Source: Polynucleobacter necessarius
GTDB lineage: Bacteria > Pseudomonadota > Gammaproteobacteria > Burkholderiales > Burkholderiaceae
Direction: 5' to 3'
DNA length: 64,000 nucleotides
NCBI RefSeq assembly: GCF_900095185.1
Contig: NZ_LT606948.1
Coordinates: 968,827 to 1,032,826, forward strand
The notes under the pieces: generated by a model
Database searches by the model: none
Told to the model about the DNA's origin: nothing
Seen by the model: only the letters and a program-made list of their open reading frames with translations
Shown here: piece after piece, positions 54,450-64,000 of the stretch
How the letters are laid out: every line of letters begins with the position of its first letter
Position numbering within the stretch: the stretch's first letter is position 1
Program-made: the position numbers and the translations under genes

Positions 54450-55463
54450 ATGAGCGTTACTCTAGCTATTGATGCCATGGGCGGAGATCACGGAGTCGTT
54501 GTGACGGTTCCGGCCGCCTGCGATTTTTTAGAAAAACACGCTGATGTGAAGACTGTTCTAGTGGGTGATTCTGATTTAATCAAGCAGGTTTTGAGTAAAA
54601 CCCCACAAGCTCCAATGGAGCGGATTCAAATTATTCCCGCCAGTGAAATTGTCTTGATGGATGACCCCATCGAAGTTGCCTTGCGTCGCAAAAAAGACTC
54701 TTCTATGCGAGTTGCAATTGAGCAAGTCAAGGAGGGAAACGCAGATGCTGTGATCTCCTCCGGCAATACTGGAGCGCTAATGGTGATTTCTCGTTTTGTT
54801 CTCAAAACCCTTGAGGGTGTCGATCGTCCAGCGATCGCTACCGCGATTCCAAATGAGTTAGGGTGTGGCACAACGATGCTTGACCTGGGTGCCAATGCTG
54901 ACTGTGAGCCTATGCATTTAGTACAGTTTGCGCAAATGGCAAACGTGATGGTGCAAATAGTGGATGGCAAATCCAATCCCTCAATTGGTCTTCTCAATAT
55001 TGGCGAAGAAGTGATTAAAGGTAATGAGGTTGTAAAGCAAACAAGTGAATTATTACGTCAATCCTCGTTAAACTTTTATGGCAACGTAGAAGGCAATGAC
55101 ATATTCAAAGGTACTACTGACATCGTAGTATGTGATGGCTTTGTAGGCAACGTGGTGCTAAAGGCGAGTGAAGGTTTGGCAAAAATGATGAGCGGTATGA
55201 TTCGGGAAGAATTTAATCGTTCGTGGCTCACTAAGTTGATGGCGATTTGCGCAATGGTTCCTTTGCTCCGCATTCGTAAATGCGTTGATCATCGTCGCTA
55301 TAACGGTGCGGTACTACTGGGCTTACGCGGCTGTGTGATTAAAAGCCATGGCTCAGCCGATCGCTTCGCGTTTGGCTTCGCTTTAGATCGCGCCTACGAA
55401 GCAGCTAAAAACCGCATGGTTGAGCGTATTGCTGCAGCCTTCGTAGTGGAGACAAATGTATGA
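54450..55463 (+). CDS. plsX: Phosphate acyltransferase PlsX
   Basis: The 337-residue enzyme starts [21 protein letters not shown] and has [66 protein letters not shown] and [24 protein letters not shown], the full PlsX motif set. It makes acyl-phosphate from acyl-ACP for phospholipid synthesis, at the inner face of the membrane. Its stop overlaps the fabH start by four bases, giving coupling. Intact. Confidence 0.96.
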   Translation: MSVTLAIDAMGGDHGVVVTVPAACDFLEKHADVKTVLVGDSDLIKQVLSKTPQAPMERIQIIPASEIVLMDDPIEVALRRKKDSSMRVAIEQVKEGNADAVISSGNTGALMVISRFVLKTLEGVDRPAIATAIPNELGCGTTMLDLGANADCEPMHLVQFAQMANVMVQIVDGKSNPSIGLLNIGEEVIKGNEVVKQTSELLRQSSLNFYGNVEGNDIFKGTTDIVVCDGFVGNVVLKASEGLAKMMSGMIREEFNRSWLTKLMAICAMVPLLRIRKCVDHRRYNGAVLLGLRGCVIKSHGSADRFAFGFALDRAYEAAKNRMVERIAAAFVVETNV

Positions 55464-56446
55464 GTATTTTTGCACGAGTAGCCGGCACTGGAAGTTATCT
55501 TCCTGAGATGCGTTTGACCAATCAGGATTTGGTGGAGCGACTTGCTAAAACTGGTCTGGAGACCAGTGACGAGTGGATAAAAACACGTAGCGGTATTTCA
55601 GCGCGCCACTTTGCTGCTGCAAATGAGCTCACCAGTGATCTGGCTGAGAAAGCAGCTCAAGCAGCGCTTGAGAGCGCAGGAGTCACTTCAGCAGATTTAG
55701 ATCTCATTATTTTAGCCACCTCTACACCAGATCATTTGGGTGGTTTTCCAAGTACTGCTTGTGTGGTGCAAGATAAATTAGGTGCCCATACATCTTGCGC
55801 AGCTTTCGATGTTCAAGCAGTTTGCGCAGGGTTCACTTATGCGCTTGCTATTGCTGATGCATTTATACGTTCTGCAACATATAAAAAAGTATTGGTGATT
55901 GGCGCAGAAACTTTTTCGCGTATTCTTGATTTCCAAGATCGCGGTACTTGCGTCTTATTCGGTGATGGTGCTGGTGCGGTTGTACTTGAAGCCTCTAGCG
56001 AGGCTGGCATTCTCTCATCAGCATTACATGCTGATGGCAGTCAAAGAGATATTTTGTGTGTTCCAGGACGCGCTGCTAATGGCGAAGTTCATGGCTCTCC
56101 GTTTATGATAATGGATGGCCAAGCGGTTTTTAAACTTGCTGTTAAGGTATTGGAGCAAGTGGCTCACGAAGCCCTTGATAAAGCCAACCTCAAACCTGAG
56201 CAGATTGATTGGTTGGTGCCCCATCAAGCCAATATTCGTATCATGGAAGGCACAGCAAAGAAGATGGGTATGTCCATGGATCAAGTGATTGTGACTGTGC
56301 ATGAGCACGGCAATACTTCTGCAGCATCCATTCCTCTGGCCTTAGACTCTGGCGTGCGTTCAGGTTACATTCAACGTGGCCAGCATTTATTACTAGAAGG
56401 CGTTGGTGGCGGGTTTGCTTGGGGTGCAGTAGCAATCAAATACTAA
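55460..56446 (+). CDS. fabH: 3-oxoacyl-ACP synthase III FabH
   Basis: The 328-residue condensing enzyme carries the catalytic triad in normal context: Cys in [14 protein letters not shown] near residue 114, His in [12 protein letters not shown] and Asn in [16 protein letters not shown]. The start [20 protein letters not shown] is typical. It condenses acetyl-CoA with malonyl-ACP to begin fatty-acid synthesis. It overlaps plsX by ATGA. Intact. Confidence 0.96.
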   Translation: MSIFARVAGTGSYLPEMRLTNQDLVERLAKTGLETSDEWIKTRSGISARHFAAANELTSDLAEKAAQAALESAGVTSADLDLIILATSTPDHLGGFPSTACVVQDKLGAHTSCAAFDVQAVCAGFTYALAIADAFIRSATYKKVLVIGAETFSRILDFQDRGTCVLFGDGAGAVVLEASSEAGILSSALHADGSQRDILCVPGRAANGEVHGSPFMIMDGQAVFKLAVKVLEQVAHEALDKANLKPEQIDWLVPHQANIRIMEGTAKKMGMSMDQVIVTVHEHGNTSAASIPLALDSGVRSGYIQRGQHLLLEGVGGGFAWGAVAIKY

Positions 56447-56513
56447 TCAAAGTTCAATATTTTTTAGCCATTCCACTTTTTAATTTCCACGCTTTATTTA
56501 TCGAACTCTTCTC

Positions 56514-57449
56514 ATGACATTTGCATTTGTATTTCCTGGCCAAGGCTCTCAATCTGTTGGCATGCTTAACTCCATCGCGCAACGTCCAGAAGTTTTGGCG
56601 ACATTACAGGAGGCCTCAGAAGCATTGAGTGAGGATGTTGCACAGCTGATCTCTGAGGGGCCTGCGGAGGCATTGTCTTTGACGACCAATACTCAACCGG
56701 TCATGCTGACTGCGGCTGTAGCTTTTTACCGTGCCTGGTTGGCTGCCGGTGGACCTGCTCCTAAGGTAATGGCGGGCCACAGTCTTGGCGAATATTCGGC
56801 ATTAGTTGCAGCTGGCGTAATCACCTTTAAAGATGCCGTACCTTTAGTGCGGTTTCGTGCAGAAGCAATGCAATCTGGAGTACCAGTGGGTACTGGCGGC
56901 ATGGCGGCTATTCTCGGATTGGATGATGCGACAGTTATCAAAGTTTGTGCTGAAGCAAGCGCAGTGTCGGGTGGAGTTGTAGAAGCAGTCAATTTCAATG
57001 CGCCTGGGCAGGTGGTTATTGCTGGTGCCAGTGATGCGGTAACCAAAGCATGTGGGTTATTAAAAGCCGCAGGCGCGAAACGAGCCTTGCCGTTGCCAGT
57101 ATCAGCACCATTCCATTCTTCTTTGCTGCAGCCTGCCTCTGAAAAACTCAAAGCTTATTTAGCTAATATTGAATTTAAGGCGCCCACTATTCCTGTGATT
57201 CATAACGTGGATGTGGAGATTTTGCATGATCCATCAGCAATTAAAGATGCGCTAGTGCGTCAAGCTGCTAAGCCTGTGCGTTGGCAAGAAACCATTCAGG
57301 CGATGGCTGCACAAGGTGTTACACAAGTTGTCGAATGTGGTCCAGGCAAAGTGCTAGCGGGCCTAACTAAGCGTATTAATGATCAAGTGACTGGTATGCC
57401 AGTATTTAATGAAGCGAGTTTGAATGAGGTTCTAGCTAGCCTTAAATAA
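56514..57449 (+). CDS. fabD: Malonyl-CoA:ACP transacylase FabD
   Basis: The 311-residue enzyme opens FAFVFPGQGSQSVGML, with the oxyanion Gln. It has AGHSLGEYSALVAAGV with the active-site Ser, FRAEAMQSGVPVGTGGMAAILGL with the substrate Arg, and PVSAPFHSSLLQPA with the catalytic His. It moves malonyl from CoA to ACP. It lies between fabH and fabG in the standard order. Intact and family length. Confidence 0.96.
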   Translation: MTFAFVFPGQGSQSVGMLNSIAQRPEVLATLQEASEALSEDVAQLISEGPAEALSLTTNTQPVMLTAAVAFYRAWLAAGGPAPKVMAGHSLGEYSALVAAGVITFKDAVPLVRFRAEAMQSGVPVGTGGMAAILGLDDATVIKVCAEASAVSGGVVEAVNFNAPGQVVIAGASDAVTKACGLLKAAGAKRALPLPVSAPFHSSLLQPASEKLKAYLANIEFKAPTIPVIHNVDVEILHDPSAIKDALVRQAAKPVRWQETIQAMAAQGVTQVVECGPGKVLAGLTKRINDQVTGMPVFNEASLNEVLASLK

Positions 57450-57504
57450 AATGAAGATGCAGTAAATCCATTCAATAGCCTACAGAAAATAACGGAAGAT
57501 AAAC

Positions 57505-58248
57505 ATGAATCTCGACTTAAGCGGACAAATTGCCTTGGTAACCGGTGCCTCACGTGGTATCGGTCAAGCGATTGCAGATGAGTTGGTCAAGTGTGGTGCC
57601 AAAGTGATAGGAACTGCTACTTCTGAGAGTGGCGCTAAAGCAATTGACGAGCGTTTAAAGTCATCAGGTGGGGCTGGTAAGGTATTAAATGTGACAGCAC
57701 CCAACTCATGCGAAGAAATCATTGATGTGATTGTGAAAGAGTATGGTGGCATCCATATTTTGGTGAACAACGCTGGTATCACTCGTGATAATTTGGCGAT
57801 GCGTATGAAGTCTGAGGAATGGACTGATGTGATTGATACCAATTTAAGTTCTGTTTTCCGTCTTTCACAAGCAGTCATGCGTCCTATGATGAAGGCCCGT
57901 GGCGGTCGGATCATTAACATCACATCGATTGTTGGACACATGGGAAATCCTAGCCAAGCAAATTACGCTGCTGCAAAAGCGGGTGTTTCTGGAATGATGC
58001 GTGCTTTAGCACGTGAAATTGGTAGCCGAAATATCACTGTCAACTGCGTGGCCCCGGGATTTATTGATACTGATATGACTCGTGCCTTGAGTGAAGAGCA
58101 ACAAAATGCACTAAAAGTGCACATTCCTTTGGCGCGTTTGGGTAGCCCAGAAGATGTAGCTCAGGCTGTCGCATTTTTAGCCTCTCCAGCAGCTGGATAC
58201 GTTACGGGTAATACCCTACATGTCAACGGCGGACTCTATTTAGCCTAA
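57505..58248 (+). CDS. fabG: 3-oxoacyl-ACP reductase FabG
   Basis: The 247-residue SDR has the NADPH motif VTGASRGIGQAIADEL, VNNAGITRDNLAMRMKSEEW, INITSIVGHMGNPSQANYAAAKAGVSGMMRALAREIGSRNITVNCVAPGFIDTDMT with the Ser-Tyr-Lys triad, and GYVTGNTLHVNGGLYLA. It performs the first reduction of fatty-acid elongation. A GGAAG site precedes ATG. Intact. Confidence 0.97.
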   Translation: MNLDLSGQIALVTGASRGIGQAIADELVKCGAKVIGTATSESGAKAIDERLKSSGGAGKVLNVTAPNSCEEIIDVIVKEYGGIHILVNNAGITRDNLAMRMKSEEWTDVIDTNLSSVFRLSQAVMRPMMKARGGRIINITSIVGHMGNPSQANYAAAKAGVSGMMRALAREIGSRNITVNCVAPGFIDTDMTRALSEEQQNALKVHIPLARLGSPEDVAQAVAFLASPAAGYVTGNTLHVNGGLYLA

Positions 58249-58350
58249 CGGCTAAGCGAGGATTTAGTCATTTTTTGGTGGTTTTGCTAGATTGTTCCGC
58301 CAAGCTGATAAAATCCTTTCATCGTTTTTTTACAACCCTTGGGGGACTTA

Positions 58351-58590
58351 ATGGATAACATCGAACAACGCGTTAAGAAAATCGTCGCTGAGCAATTGGG
58401 CGTCGCAGAGGCAGATATCAAAAATGAATCTTCTTTTGTGAATGACTTAGGCGCTGACTCTCTTGACACTGTTGAGCTGGTTATGGCTTTGGAAGATGAA
58501 TTTGGCATCGAAATTCCTGATGAGGAAGCCGAAAAAATTACCACGGTTCAGCTCGCGATCGACTTCGCTAAATCAAAAGCTCAGGCTTAA
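58351..58590 (+). CDS. acpP: Acyl carrier protein
   Basis: The 79-residue protein [22 protein letters not shown] continues with the phosphopantetheine site [29 protein letters not shown], the canonical DSLD motif. ATG 58351 follows GGGGG at the right distance, so the slightly longer open frame from 58339 is not the start. The gap of about 100 bases after fabG may hold its own promoter, since ACP is needed in large amount. Intact. Confidence 0.98.
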   Translation: MDNIEQRVKKIVAEQLGVAEADIKNESSFVNDLGADSLDTVELVMALEDEFGIEIPDEEAEKITTVQLAIDFAKSKAQA

Positions 58591-58611
58591 TTCCCTAGCT
58601 TAGGTATTACT

Positions 58612-59859
58612 ATGTCAGTATCAAATGGCCGACGCCGGGTAGTAGTCACCGGCCTTGGCCTCATTTCACCTATTGGTAATTCGGTTGACGTAGCTTGGTC
58701 TAATTTGCTTGCAGGCAAATCAGGTATTGCTACGATCACGAAGTTTGACCACACTCCACTGAGCGTTCATTTTGCTGGAGAGGTGAAAGATTTCAACGTC
58801 GAAGAGTATGTTTCTGCCAAAGAAGCACGCCATATGGATACCTTTATCCATTACGGCATTGCTGCTGGTACACAAGCTGTGCGTGATAGCGGTTTAGAGA
58901 TCACTGAACAGAACGCTGAGCGCGTCGGTGTAATGGTGGGCTCTGGTATCGGAGGTTTGCCAATGATTGAGGAAACGGGTGCTGAGTTACTGGCTCGTGG
59001 TCCTCGTCGCATTTCACCTTTCTTTATTCCTGGCTCGATCATTAATATGATTTCAGGGCACCTCAGCATCTTGTTCGGCCTTAAAGGCCCAAACGTTGCG
59101 GCGGTGACAGCGTGTACAACTGGCCTACATAGCATTGGTTTAGCTGCACGTTTGATCCAATACGGCGATGCTGATGTCATGATTGCTGGTGGTGCTGAAT
59201 CTACGATTTCCGCCTTAGGAGTTGGTGGTTTTGCTTCTGCAAGAGCGCTTTCTACCCGTAATGATGATCCTGTAACTGCATCACGGCCTTGGGATAAAGA
59301 CCGGGATGGTTTTGTTCTGGGTGAAGGTGCTGGTGTGATCGTTCTAGAAGAATGCGAACATGCAAAAGCCCGTGGCGCCAAAATCTATTGCGAGCTACTT
59401 GGCTTCGGTATGAGTGGTGATGCGTATCACATGACTGCCCCAAATATGGATGGTCCGCGTCGGTGTATGGTCAATGCCATGCGTGACGCTCAATTAAACC
59501 CAGATCAAATTCAGTATTTGAATGCTCACGGGACGTCTACGCCTTTGGGTGATAAGAATGAAACTGAAGCGATCAAAGCCGCATTAGGTGATCACGCTAA
59601 AAAGACTGTTATTAACTCCACCAAGTCCATGACTGGTCATCTTTTAGGTAGTGCTGGTGGCTTGGAGTCTGTATTTACAATTTTAGCACTCCATAACCAA
59701 AAATCACCACCTACTATCAATATCTTCAATCAAGATCCTGAGTGTGACTTGGACTACTGTGCCAATACTGCTAGGGATGTGAAAATTGACCATGCCGTCA
59801 AAAACAATTTTGGCTTTGGGGGTGCTAACGGTACCTTGATTTTTGGCAAACTGACCTAA
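58612..59859 (+). CDS. fabF: 3-oxoacyl-ACP synthase II FabF
   Basis: The 415-residue condensing enzyme has [22 protein letters not shown], the catalytic Cys in [21 protein letters not shown], the two His residues in [16 protein letters not shown] and [16 protein letters not shown], and the final [14 protein letters not shown]. It elongates acyl-ACP chains. It ends the fatty-acid cluster; only 50 bases separate it from the mucD remnant. Intact. Confidence 0.97.
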   Translation: MSVSNGRRRVVVTGLGLISPIGNSVDVAWSNLLAGKSGIATITKFDHTPLSVHFAGEVKDFNVEEYVSAKEARHMDTFIHYGIAAGTQAVRDSGLEITEQNAERVGVMVGSGIGGLPMIEETGAELLARGPRRISPFFIPGSIINMISGHLSILFGLKGPNVAAVTACTTGLHSIGLAARLIQYGDADVMIAGGAESTISALGVGGFASARALSTRNDDPVTASRPWDKDRDGFVLGEGAGVIVLEECEHAKARGAKIYCELLGFGMSGDAYHMTAPNMDGPRRCMVNAMRDAQLNPDQIQYLNAHGTSTPLGDKNETEAIKAALGDHAKKTVINSTKSMTGHLLGSAGGLESVFTILALHNQKSPPTINIFNQDPECDLDYCANTARDVKIDHAVKNNFGFGGANGTLIFGKLT

Positions 59860-59909
59860 TATTCATAATATCTCCATTGTTGGTTTTCAACAAGTAAGTC
59901 TATAGCATT

Positions 59910-61240
59910 ATGAAATAAGTTGTTAATTGCGCTCGTGGGCTATCTTTGGCCTTTGGTAATTTACATTTGTCCCGCCAGCTTCTGCACAAAATCCTCGGGT
60001 GACGATTCCTGATTTTGCAGACTTAGTCGAGCGCGCTAGCCCAGCAGTTGTTAATAACAACTGAAAAAGTAATGGTTCAGCAAGCACAAGGCGGTATCCC
60101 TGGTATGCCAGGGGACCAAGCTGACTTTTTTTGGCATTTCTTTGGTGTACCTATTCCAGGTTTGCCAAATAGCCTAAAGCAAGCACAACCTAACTCTGGT
60201 AAGCCACAAGAGGCGGATCGTGGTGTGGGGTCCGGTTTTGTTATTGCAACTAATGGTTTGCTTTTGACAAACGCGCATTTGGTTGAGGGCGCTACAACGA
60301 TTTATGTCACGCTTACCGATAAGCGTGAATTTAAGGCCAAGTTACTTGGAATGGATAAGCGTACTGACGTAGCGGTAGTAAAAATTGAAGCCCGTGATTT
60401 GTCTAAGTTACCTCTAGGAGACTCCTCAAAAGTACGTGTAGGTGTGAATGGGTACTCGCTATAGGGTCCCCCTTTGGTCTTGACAATACTGTGACGGCAG
60501 GCATTGTGTCTGCTTACCTTTTATTCAAACTGACGTGGCGGTGAATCCAGGTAATGCAGGTGGTTCCTTATTTGAAGGCGACCGGTCAAGTGATTGGTAT
60601 TAACTCACAAATTTTCAGTCGCTTGGGTGGCTATATGGGCATCTCTTTTGCAATCCCGATTGATGAGGCCATGCGGGTTGCGGATCAATTGCGCACTAAT
60701 GGCAAGATGACTCGTGGTCGTATTGGTGTTGCTCTGGACGAGATGACTAAAGAGGTTGCTGAGAGTTGAGGATTAGGTAAACCTCGCGGTGCTTACGTGC
60801 GTAATGTTGAACCTGGTGGACCAGCTGCTGCTGGAGGAATGGAAGCGGGAGACGTGATTCTCAGCTTCAATGGCCGTGACATTACCAAATCCACTGACCT
60901 ACCAAGAGTAGTGTGGTATACCATAGCATTAGTACAAGTATGGCGTAAAGGAGGTACTCGTGATTTGATGGCAACCGTACTCTTGGAGTTGCCGTATCCG
61001 AACTATCAAATGCCAAGAAGAAGGATTGGAGCATAAAGGGGTAGAGTTGAAGTCACTGGTGCAGGCGATGGTCCTTTGGCTAGAGCTGGCATACGTCCTG
61101 GAGATGTCATTATTCGGGTTGCGGATACCGATGTGACGAGCGTCAAGCAGTTTGAGTCGCTGGTCAAGAGTCTAGACTCCAATAAGGCAGTCCCAGTCTT
61201 TATTCGCCGTGTGGACAGCGCTTTTGGCAGTCCTTGGTAA
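59910..61240 (+). pseudogene. mucD: Periplasmic serine protease MucD/DegP-like, multiply broken
   Basis: ATG 59910 is followed by a stop at codon 3. Then come PASAQNPRVTIPDFADLVERASPAVVN and, after a two-base loss, ITTEKVMVQQ. GVGSGFVIATNGLLLTNAHLVEGATTIYVTL holds the catalytic His and KRTDVAVVKIEA the Asp. A frameshift near 60460 and a deletion near 60515 precede [16 protein letters not shown], where the catalytic Ser of GNSGG is Ala (60556-60558). PDZ repeats follow in broken frames (AYVRNVEPGGPAAAGGMEAGDVILSFNGRDI and GIRPGDVIIRVADTDVTSVKQFESL). In related Burkholderiales rpoE, rseA and rseB usually precede mucD; here they are absent. Confidence 0.9.
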
Positions 61241-61277
61241 GACCTAAATCACCCTATTTGGCCCTAAAAGAGGGGTT

Positions 61278-61296
61278 TGGCGCCTTTTGGGCGCCA
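61278..61296. repeat. GC-rich hairpin after the mucD remnant
   Basis: TGGCGCC-TTTTG-GGCGCCA is a perfect seven-pair stem 38 bases after the mucD stop and 90 bases before lepA. There is no T tract, so it may be a weak terminator or part of the lepA leader. Confidence 0.45.
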
Positions 61297-61386
61297 CCCA
61301 TTACAATCACTTTAAGACGACTTTTTGCAGCGCATCATTGTGGTGCGTTCTGACAAGGCGTTTTTTGAATGACTTATTAAGATGCT

Positions 61387-63192
61387 ATGGATTTAATTCG
61401 CAATTTTTCTATCATCGCCCATATTGATCACGGCAAATCGACGCTAGCTGATCGCATTATTCAACTCTGTGGTGGTCTTTCTGATCGCGAAATGGAAGCG
61501 CAGGTGCTTGACTCCATGGATATTGAGCGGGAGCGTGGTATCACGATTAAGGCTCAGACAGCTGCCTTAAATTACCAAGCCAAAGACGGCAAGATTTACA
61601 ACATCAACCTCATTGATACACCTGGACATGTTGACTTCTCGTATGAAGTCAGTCGTTCCTTGTCGACTTGTGAAGGAGCTTTGCTCGTAGTCGATGCTAG
61701 CCAAGGGGTTGAGGCTCAGACAGTTGCTAACTGTTATATGGCGCTTGAATTAGGTGTTGAGGTTGTGTCGGTACTCAATAAGATTGATTTACCTCAAGCT
61801 GATCCTGACCGAGCAAAAAAAGAAATTGAAGATGTCATTGGTATTGATGCATCTGAAGCGGTTACCTGCTCTGCTAAGACAGGCATGGGTGTTGAAGAGG
61901 TGATCGAGGAGATGATTGCAAAGGTACCTCCACCAAAAGGTAATCCATCTGATCCATTGCAAGCTTTGATTATTGATTCGTGGTTTGACAACTACGTTGG
62001 CGTTGTTATGTTGATACGAGTAGTCAATGGCACCTTAAAATCAAAAGAAAAAATTACACTAATGGCTAATGGCTCAAGCCATTTAGTAGAGCACGTGGGA
62101 GTATTTAGCCCTAAGTCAGTAGATCGCCCGCAATTATCTGCAGGTCAAGTAGGCTTTGTGATCGCCGGTATTAAAGAGTTAAAAGCTGCCAAAGTTGGCG
62201 ATACTGTTACTCACTCTCCTGGTCAACAAGGTCGAGGACCAGCTGCTGAGCCTTTGCCTGGTTTTAAGGAGGTAAAGTCCCAAGTATTTGCAGGCCTTTA
62301 TCCAGTAGAGGCCAGCGAATATGATCAATTGCGTGAATCTCTCGAGAAACTCAAATTAAATGATGCTTCTCTTTTGTATGAGCCAGAGGTGTCACAAGCT
62401 TTAGGTTTTGGTTTCCGTTGCGGTTTCTTGGGCTTATTGCACATGGAGATTGTGCAAGAGCGTTTAGAGCGCCAGTACGGAATGAGCCTCATAATGACTG
62501 CCCCAACAGTGGTCTATCAAGTCCAGCAGTCTGATGGCACCATATTAATGGTAGATAACCCATCGAAGATGCCAGAGACTAGTAAGGTTGATACCATCAT
62601 GGAGCCGATTGTTACAGTCAATCTCTATATGCCGCAAGAGTATGTTGGTTCGGTGATCACCTTGTGTGTAGGAAAGCGTGGCATCCAAACTGGCTTGAAC
62701 TATCTGGGTCGTCAGGTCCAGCTTACCTATGAATTACCGATGGCAGAAATCGTGTTGGATTTTTTTGATAGGCTGAAATCAATTTCTCGTGGCTACGCCT
62801 CGATGGATTACGAGTTCAAAGAATATCGCCTAGCAGATGTGGTGAAAGTGGATATTTTAATTAATGGCGATCGCGTAGATGCCTTATCAGTCATAGCCCA
62901 TAGAAGTAATAGTCAGTATCGCGGGCGCGAGGTAGTTGCTAAGATGCGCGGCATTATCCCCCGTCAAATGTTTGATGTGGCGATTCAAGCTGCTATTGGT
63001 AGCAATATTGTGGCGCGAGAAAACGTTAAAGCGTTACGTAAAAACGTCTTAGCTAAGTGTTATGGCGGAGATATCTCCCGTAAGCGCAAGTTGTTAGAGA
63101 GGCAAAAAGCAGGTAAGAAGCGTATGAAGCAAGTGGGTAACGTGGAGATTCCACAAGAAGCTTTCTTGGCTATTTTACAGGTGGAGGACTGA
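61387..63192 (+). CDS. lepA: Elongation factor 4 (LepA)
   Basis: The 601-residue GTPase has [20 protein letters not shown] (G1), [12 protein letters not shown] (G2), [14 protein letters not shown] (G3), [12 protein letters not shown] (G4) and [12 protein letters not shown] (G5). The EF-G-like domains and the LepA-specific C-terminal domain follow, ending [21 protein letters not shown]. It acts on the ribosome in initiation or back-translocation. It overlaps lepB by one base (TGATG), so the two are coupled as in most proteobacteria. Intact. Confidence 0.97.
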   Translation: MDLIRNFSIIAHIDHGKSTLADRIIQLCGGLSDREMEAQVLDSMDIERERGITIKAQTAALNYQAKDGKIYNINLIDTPGHVDFSYEVSRSLSTCEGALLVVDASQGVEAQTVANCYMALELGVEVVSVLNKIDLPQADPDRAKKEIEDVIGIDASEAVTCSAKTGMGVEEVIEEMIAKVPPPKGNPSDPLQALIIDSWFDNYVGVVMLIRVVNGTLKSKEKITLMANGSSHLVEHVGVFSPKSVDRPQLSAGQVGFVIAGIKELKAAKVGDTVTHSPGQQGRGPAAEPLPGFKEVKSQVFAGLYPVEASEYDQLRESLEKLKLNDASLLYEPEVSQALGFGFRCGFLGLLHMEIVQERLERQYGMSLIMTAPTVVYQVQQSDGTILMVDNPSKMPETSKVDTIMEPIVTVNLYMPQEYVGSVITLCVGKRGIQTGLNYLGRQVQLTYELPMAEIVLDFFDRLKSISRGYASMDYEFKEYRLADVVKVDILINGDRVDALSVIAHRSNSQYRGREVVAKMRGIIPRQMFDVAIQAAIGSNIVARENVKALRKNVLAKCYGGDISRKRKLLERQKAGKKRMKQVGNVEIPQEAFLAILQVED

Positions 63193-63998
63193 TGAACTTC
63201 GCTCTAATTCTTTTTATCCTCGTGATTATTTCTGGAAATGCATGGGTTGCTGATAAGCTCCACTTCGCACCCCAAAGAAAACTTGCTGGCAATGATCGTA
63301 TGCCATTATGGCTCGAGTACACCGCAGGCTTTTTTCCAGTAATTTGCGCAGTATTTGTTCTGCGTTCTTTCATAGCTGAGCCTTTCAAGATTCCCTCTGG
63401 CTCAATGATGCCTACTTTGCAAATTGGCGATTTCATTTTAGTAAATAAATTTACCTACGGAATCCGTTTGCCAGTACTTAACCAAAAAGTAATTGCTTTA
63501 GATTCTCCTAAGCGTGGTGATGTCGTCGTGTTTCGCTATCCACGAGATGAGTCGGTTGCTTACATCAAGCGAGTAGTGGCAATCCCTGGCGATGAAGTCA
63601 CTTATGAAAATAAGTGCTTGATTATTAATGGTCAGCCTCTGCAATATAGTGGTGGAGAGCCATATCTCGACCCTGAGAATATGCGCTATGCCAAACGCTT
63701 TACAGAAACTTTCCCAGCAGACTTGGGCGGTAATCGTCATGAAATATTGAATGATCCTGATCGTCCAGCTACCGTATTTCCGACGGAGCGTTTTCCTGGT
63801 TCTGAATTTTGCCAGTACCAACAATCTGGCCTGACTTGCAAAGTACCTCCTGGGCATTATTTTGCAATGGGTGATAACCGTGATAACAGTTTAGATTCTC
63901 GCTATTGGGGTTTTGTGCCAGATAAGAATATTGTTGGCAGAGCATTTTTTGTTTGGCTCAATTTAGGCAAATTGCGCCGTATAGGCGGATTCGAGTAA
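63192..63998 (+). CDS. lepB: Signal peptidase I
   Basis: The 268-residue membrane protease has two N-terminal helices (LILFILVIISGNAWVADKL and YTAGFFPVICAVFVLRSFIA). Box B is IPSGSMMPTLQIGDFILVNKFTYG with the nucleophile Ser, box D is VAYIKRVVAIPGDEV with the general-base Lys, and box E is GHYFAMGDNRDNSLDSRYWGFVP. It cleaves signal peptides on the periplasmic side. It overlaps lepA. The stop at 63996-63998 is just inside the window. Intact. Confidence 0.96.
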   Translation: MNFALILFILVIISGNAWVADKLHFAPQRKLAGNDRMPLWLEYTAGFFPVICAVFVLRSFIAEPFKIPSGSMMPTLQIGDFILVNKFTYGIRLPVLNQKVIALDSPKRGDVVVFRYPRDESVAYIKRVVAIPGDEVTYENKCLIINGQPLQYSGGEPYLDPENMRYAKRFTETFPADLGGNRHEILNDPDRPATVFPTERFPGSEFCQYQQSGLTCKVPPGHYFAMGDNRDNSLDSRYWGFVPDKNIVGRAFFVWLNLGKLRRIGGFE

Positions 63999-64000
63999 GC

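Noticed and set aside
58851-59381. 176-residue minus-strand open frame inside fabF
   Set aside because: Antisense shadow of a strongly conserved gene; no family pattern and no start context.
1-64000. CRISPR array, integrase, toxin-antitoxin, restriction or other defence system
   Set aside because: No regular spaced repeats and no relevant protein families were found on either strand; the interest of the window lies in decay patterns.
1-64000. tRNA or rRNA genes
   Set aside because: I saw no GTTCRANNC-type T-arm with a matching acceptor stem and no rRNA-like sequence in the gaps; a covariance search would be decisive.

Overview
The window reads as part of the chromosome of a Burkholderiales bacterium, most probably a Polynucleobacter of the obligately endosymbiotic type (P. 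necessarius-like). The evidence is betaproteobacterial housekeeping genes in the expected order (yceD-rpmF-plsX-fabHDG-acpP-fabF and lepA-lepB) set among a very large number of broken genes. I count about 40 pseudogenes, against roughly 35 intact reading frames. There are no transposons, prophage or CRISPR, and I found no tRNA or rRNA. Decay is by in-frame stop codons, small indels (several in short repeats) and deletions that fuse unrelated gene remnants. The species name is inference from gene content and decay style.

Region 1 (1-5912) is a minus-strand surface-polysaccharide cluster: C-methyltransferase, GMD-like epimerase/dehydratase, two glycosyltransferases, a polyprenyl-phosphate sugar transferase and a broken SDR. 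It is visibly AT-richer than the rest and almost entirely intact. Region 2 (5913-16812) is mostly wreckage: chaA, cysI, acyltransferases, a TctC-type binding protein, an amidohydrolase, an enol-lactonase-like hydrolase, HdeD and livMG. cobA (damaged), darP and livF survive as reading frames.

Region 3 (16813-27117) holds the remains of two regulated modules. One is a BigR/SqrR-type sulfur detoxification locus with persulfide dioxygenase and TauE/SafE broken and the regulator intact. The other is an operon behind a Fur-box-like palindrome, coding for an outer-membrane barrel, an FMN-binding protein, ApbE and a DUF4405 membrane protein, which looks like an extracytosolic flavin electron-transfer system in decay. 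A secreted nuclease, a DUF3820 protein and a lytic transglycosylase are intact. Region 4 (27333-38976) has an intact monomeric isocitrate dehydrogenase, a BLUF-domain protein lacking its photoactive Tyr, an RsuA-family pseudouridine synthase, and otherwise pseudogenes (msrP, blc, ydfG, phhB, msrQ, SRAP, a parvulin and others).

Region 5 (39016-46250) has folA, thyA, fdxA and a 2-hydroxyacid dehydrogenase intact, but the molybdenum-cofactor genes moaA, mobA and moeA are all broken, matching the loss of the Moco enzyme MsrP. Region 6 (46304-64000) is the healthy core: rne with a long structured leader, rluC, sppA, maf, yceD, rpmF, the fatty-acid cluster, lepA and lepB. Only a HAD hydrolase, a tetrapyrrole-type methyltransferase and the periplasmic protease mucD are broken there.

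Taken together, the window keeps translation, RNA turnover, lipid and nucleotide synthesis, protein export and the cell surface. It has lost sulfate assimilation, reduced-sulfur and oxidised-methionine handling, Moco synthesis, nutrient uptake and periplasmic stress proteolysis. That is the profile expected of a bacterium sheltered inside a host cell.
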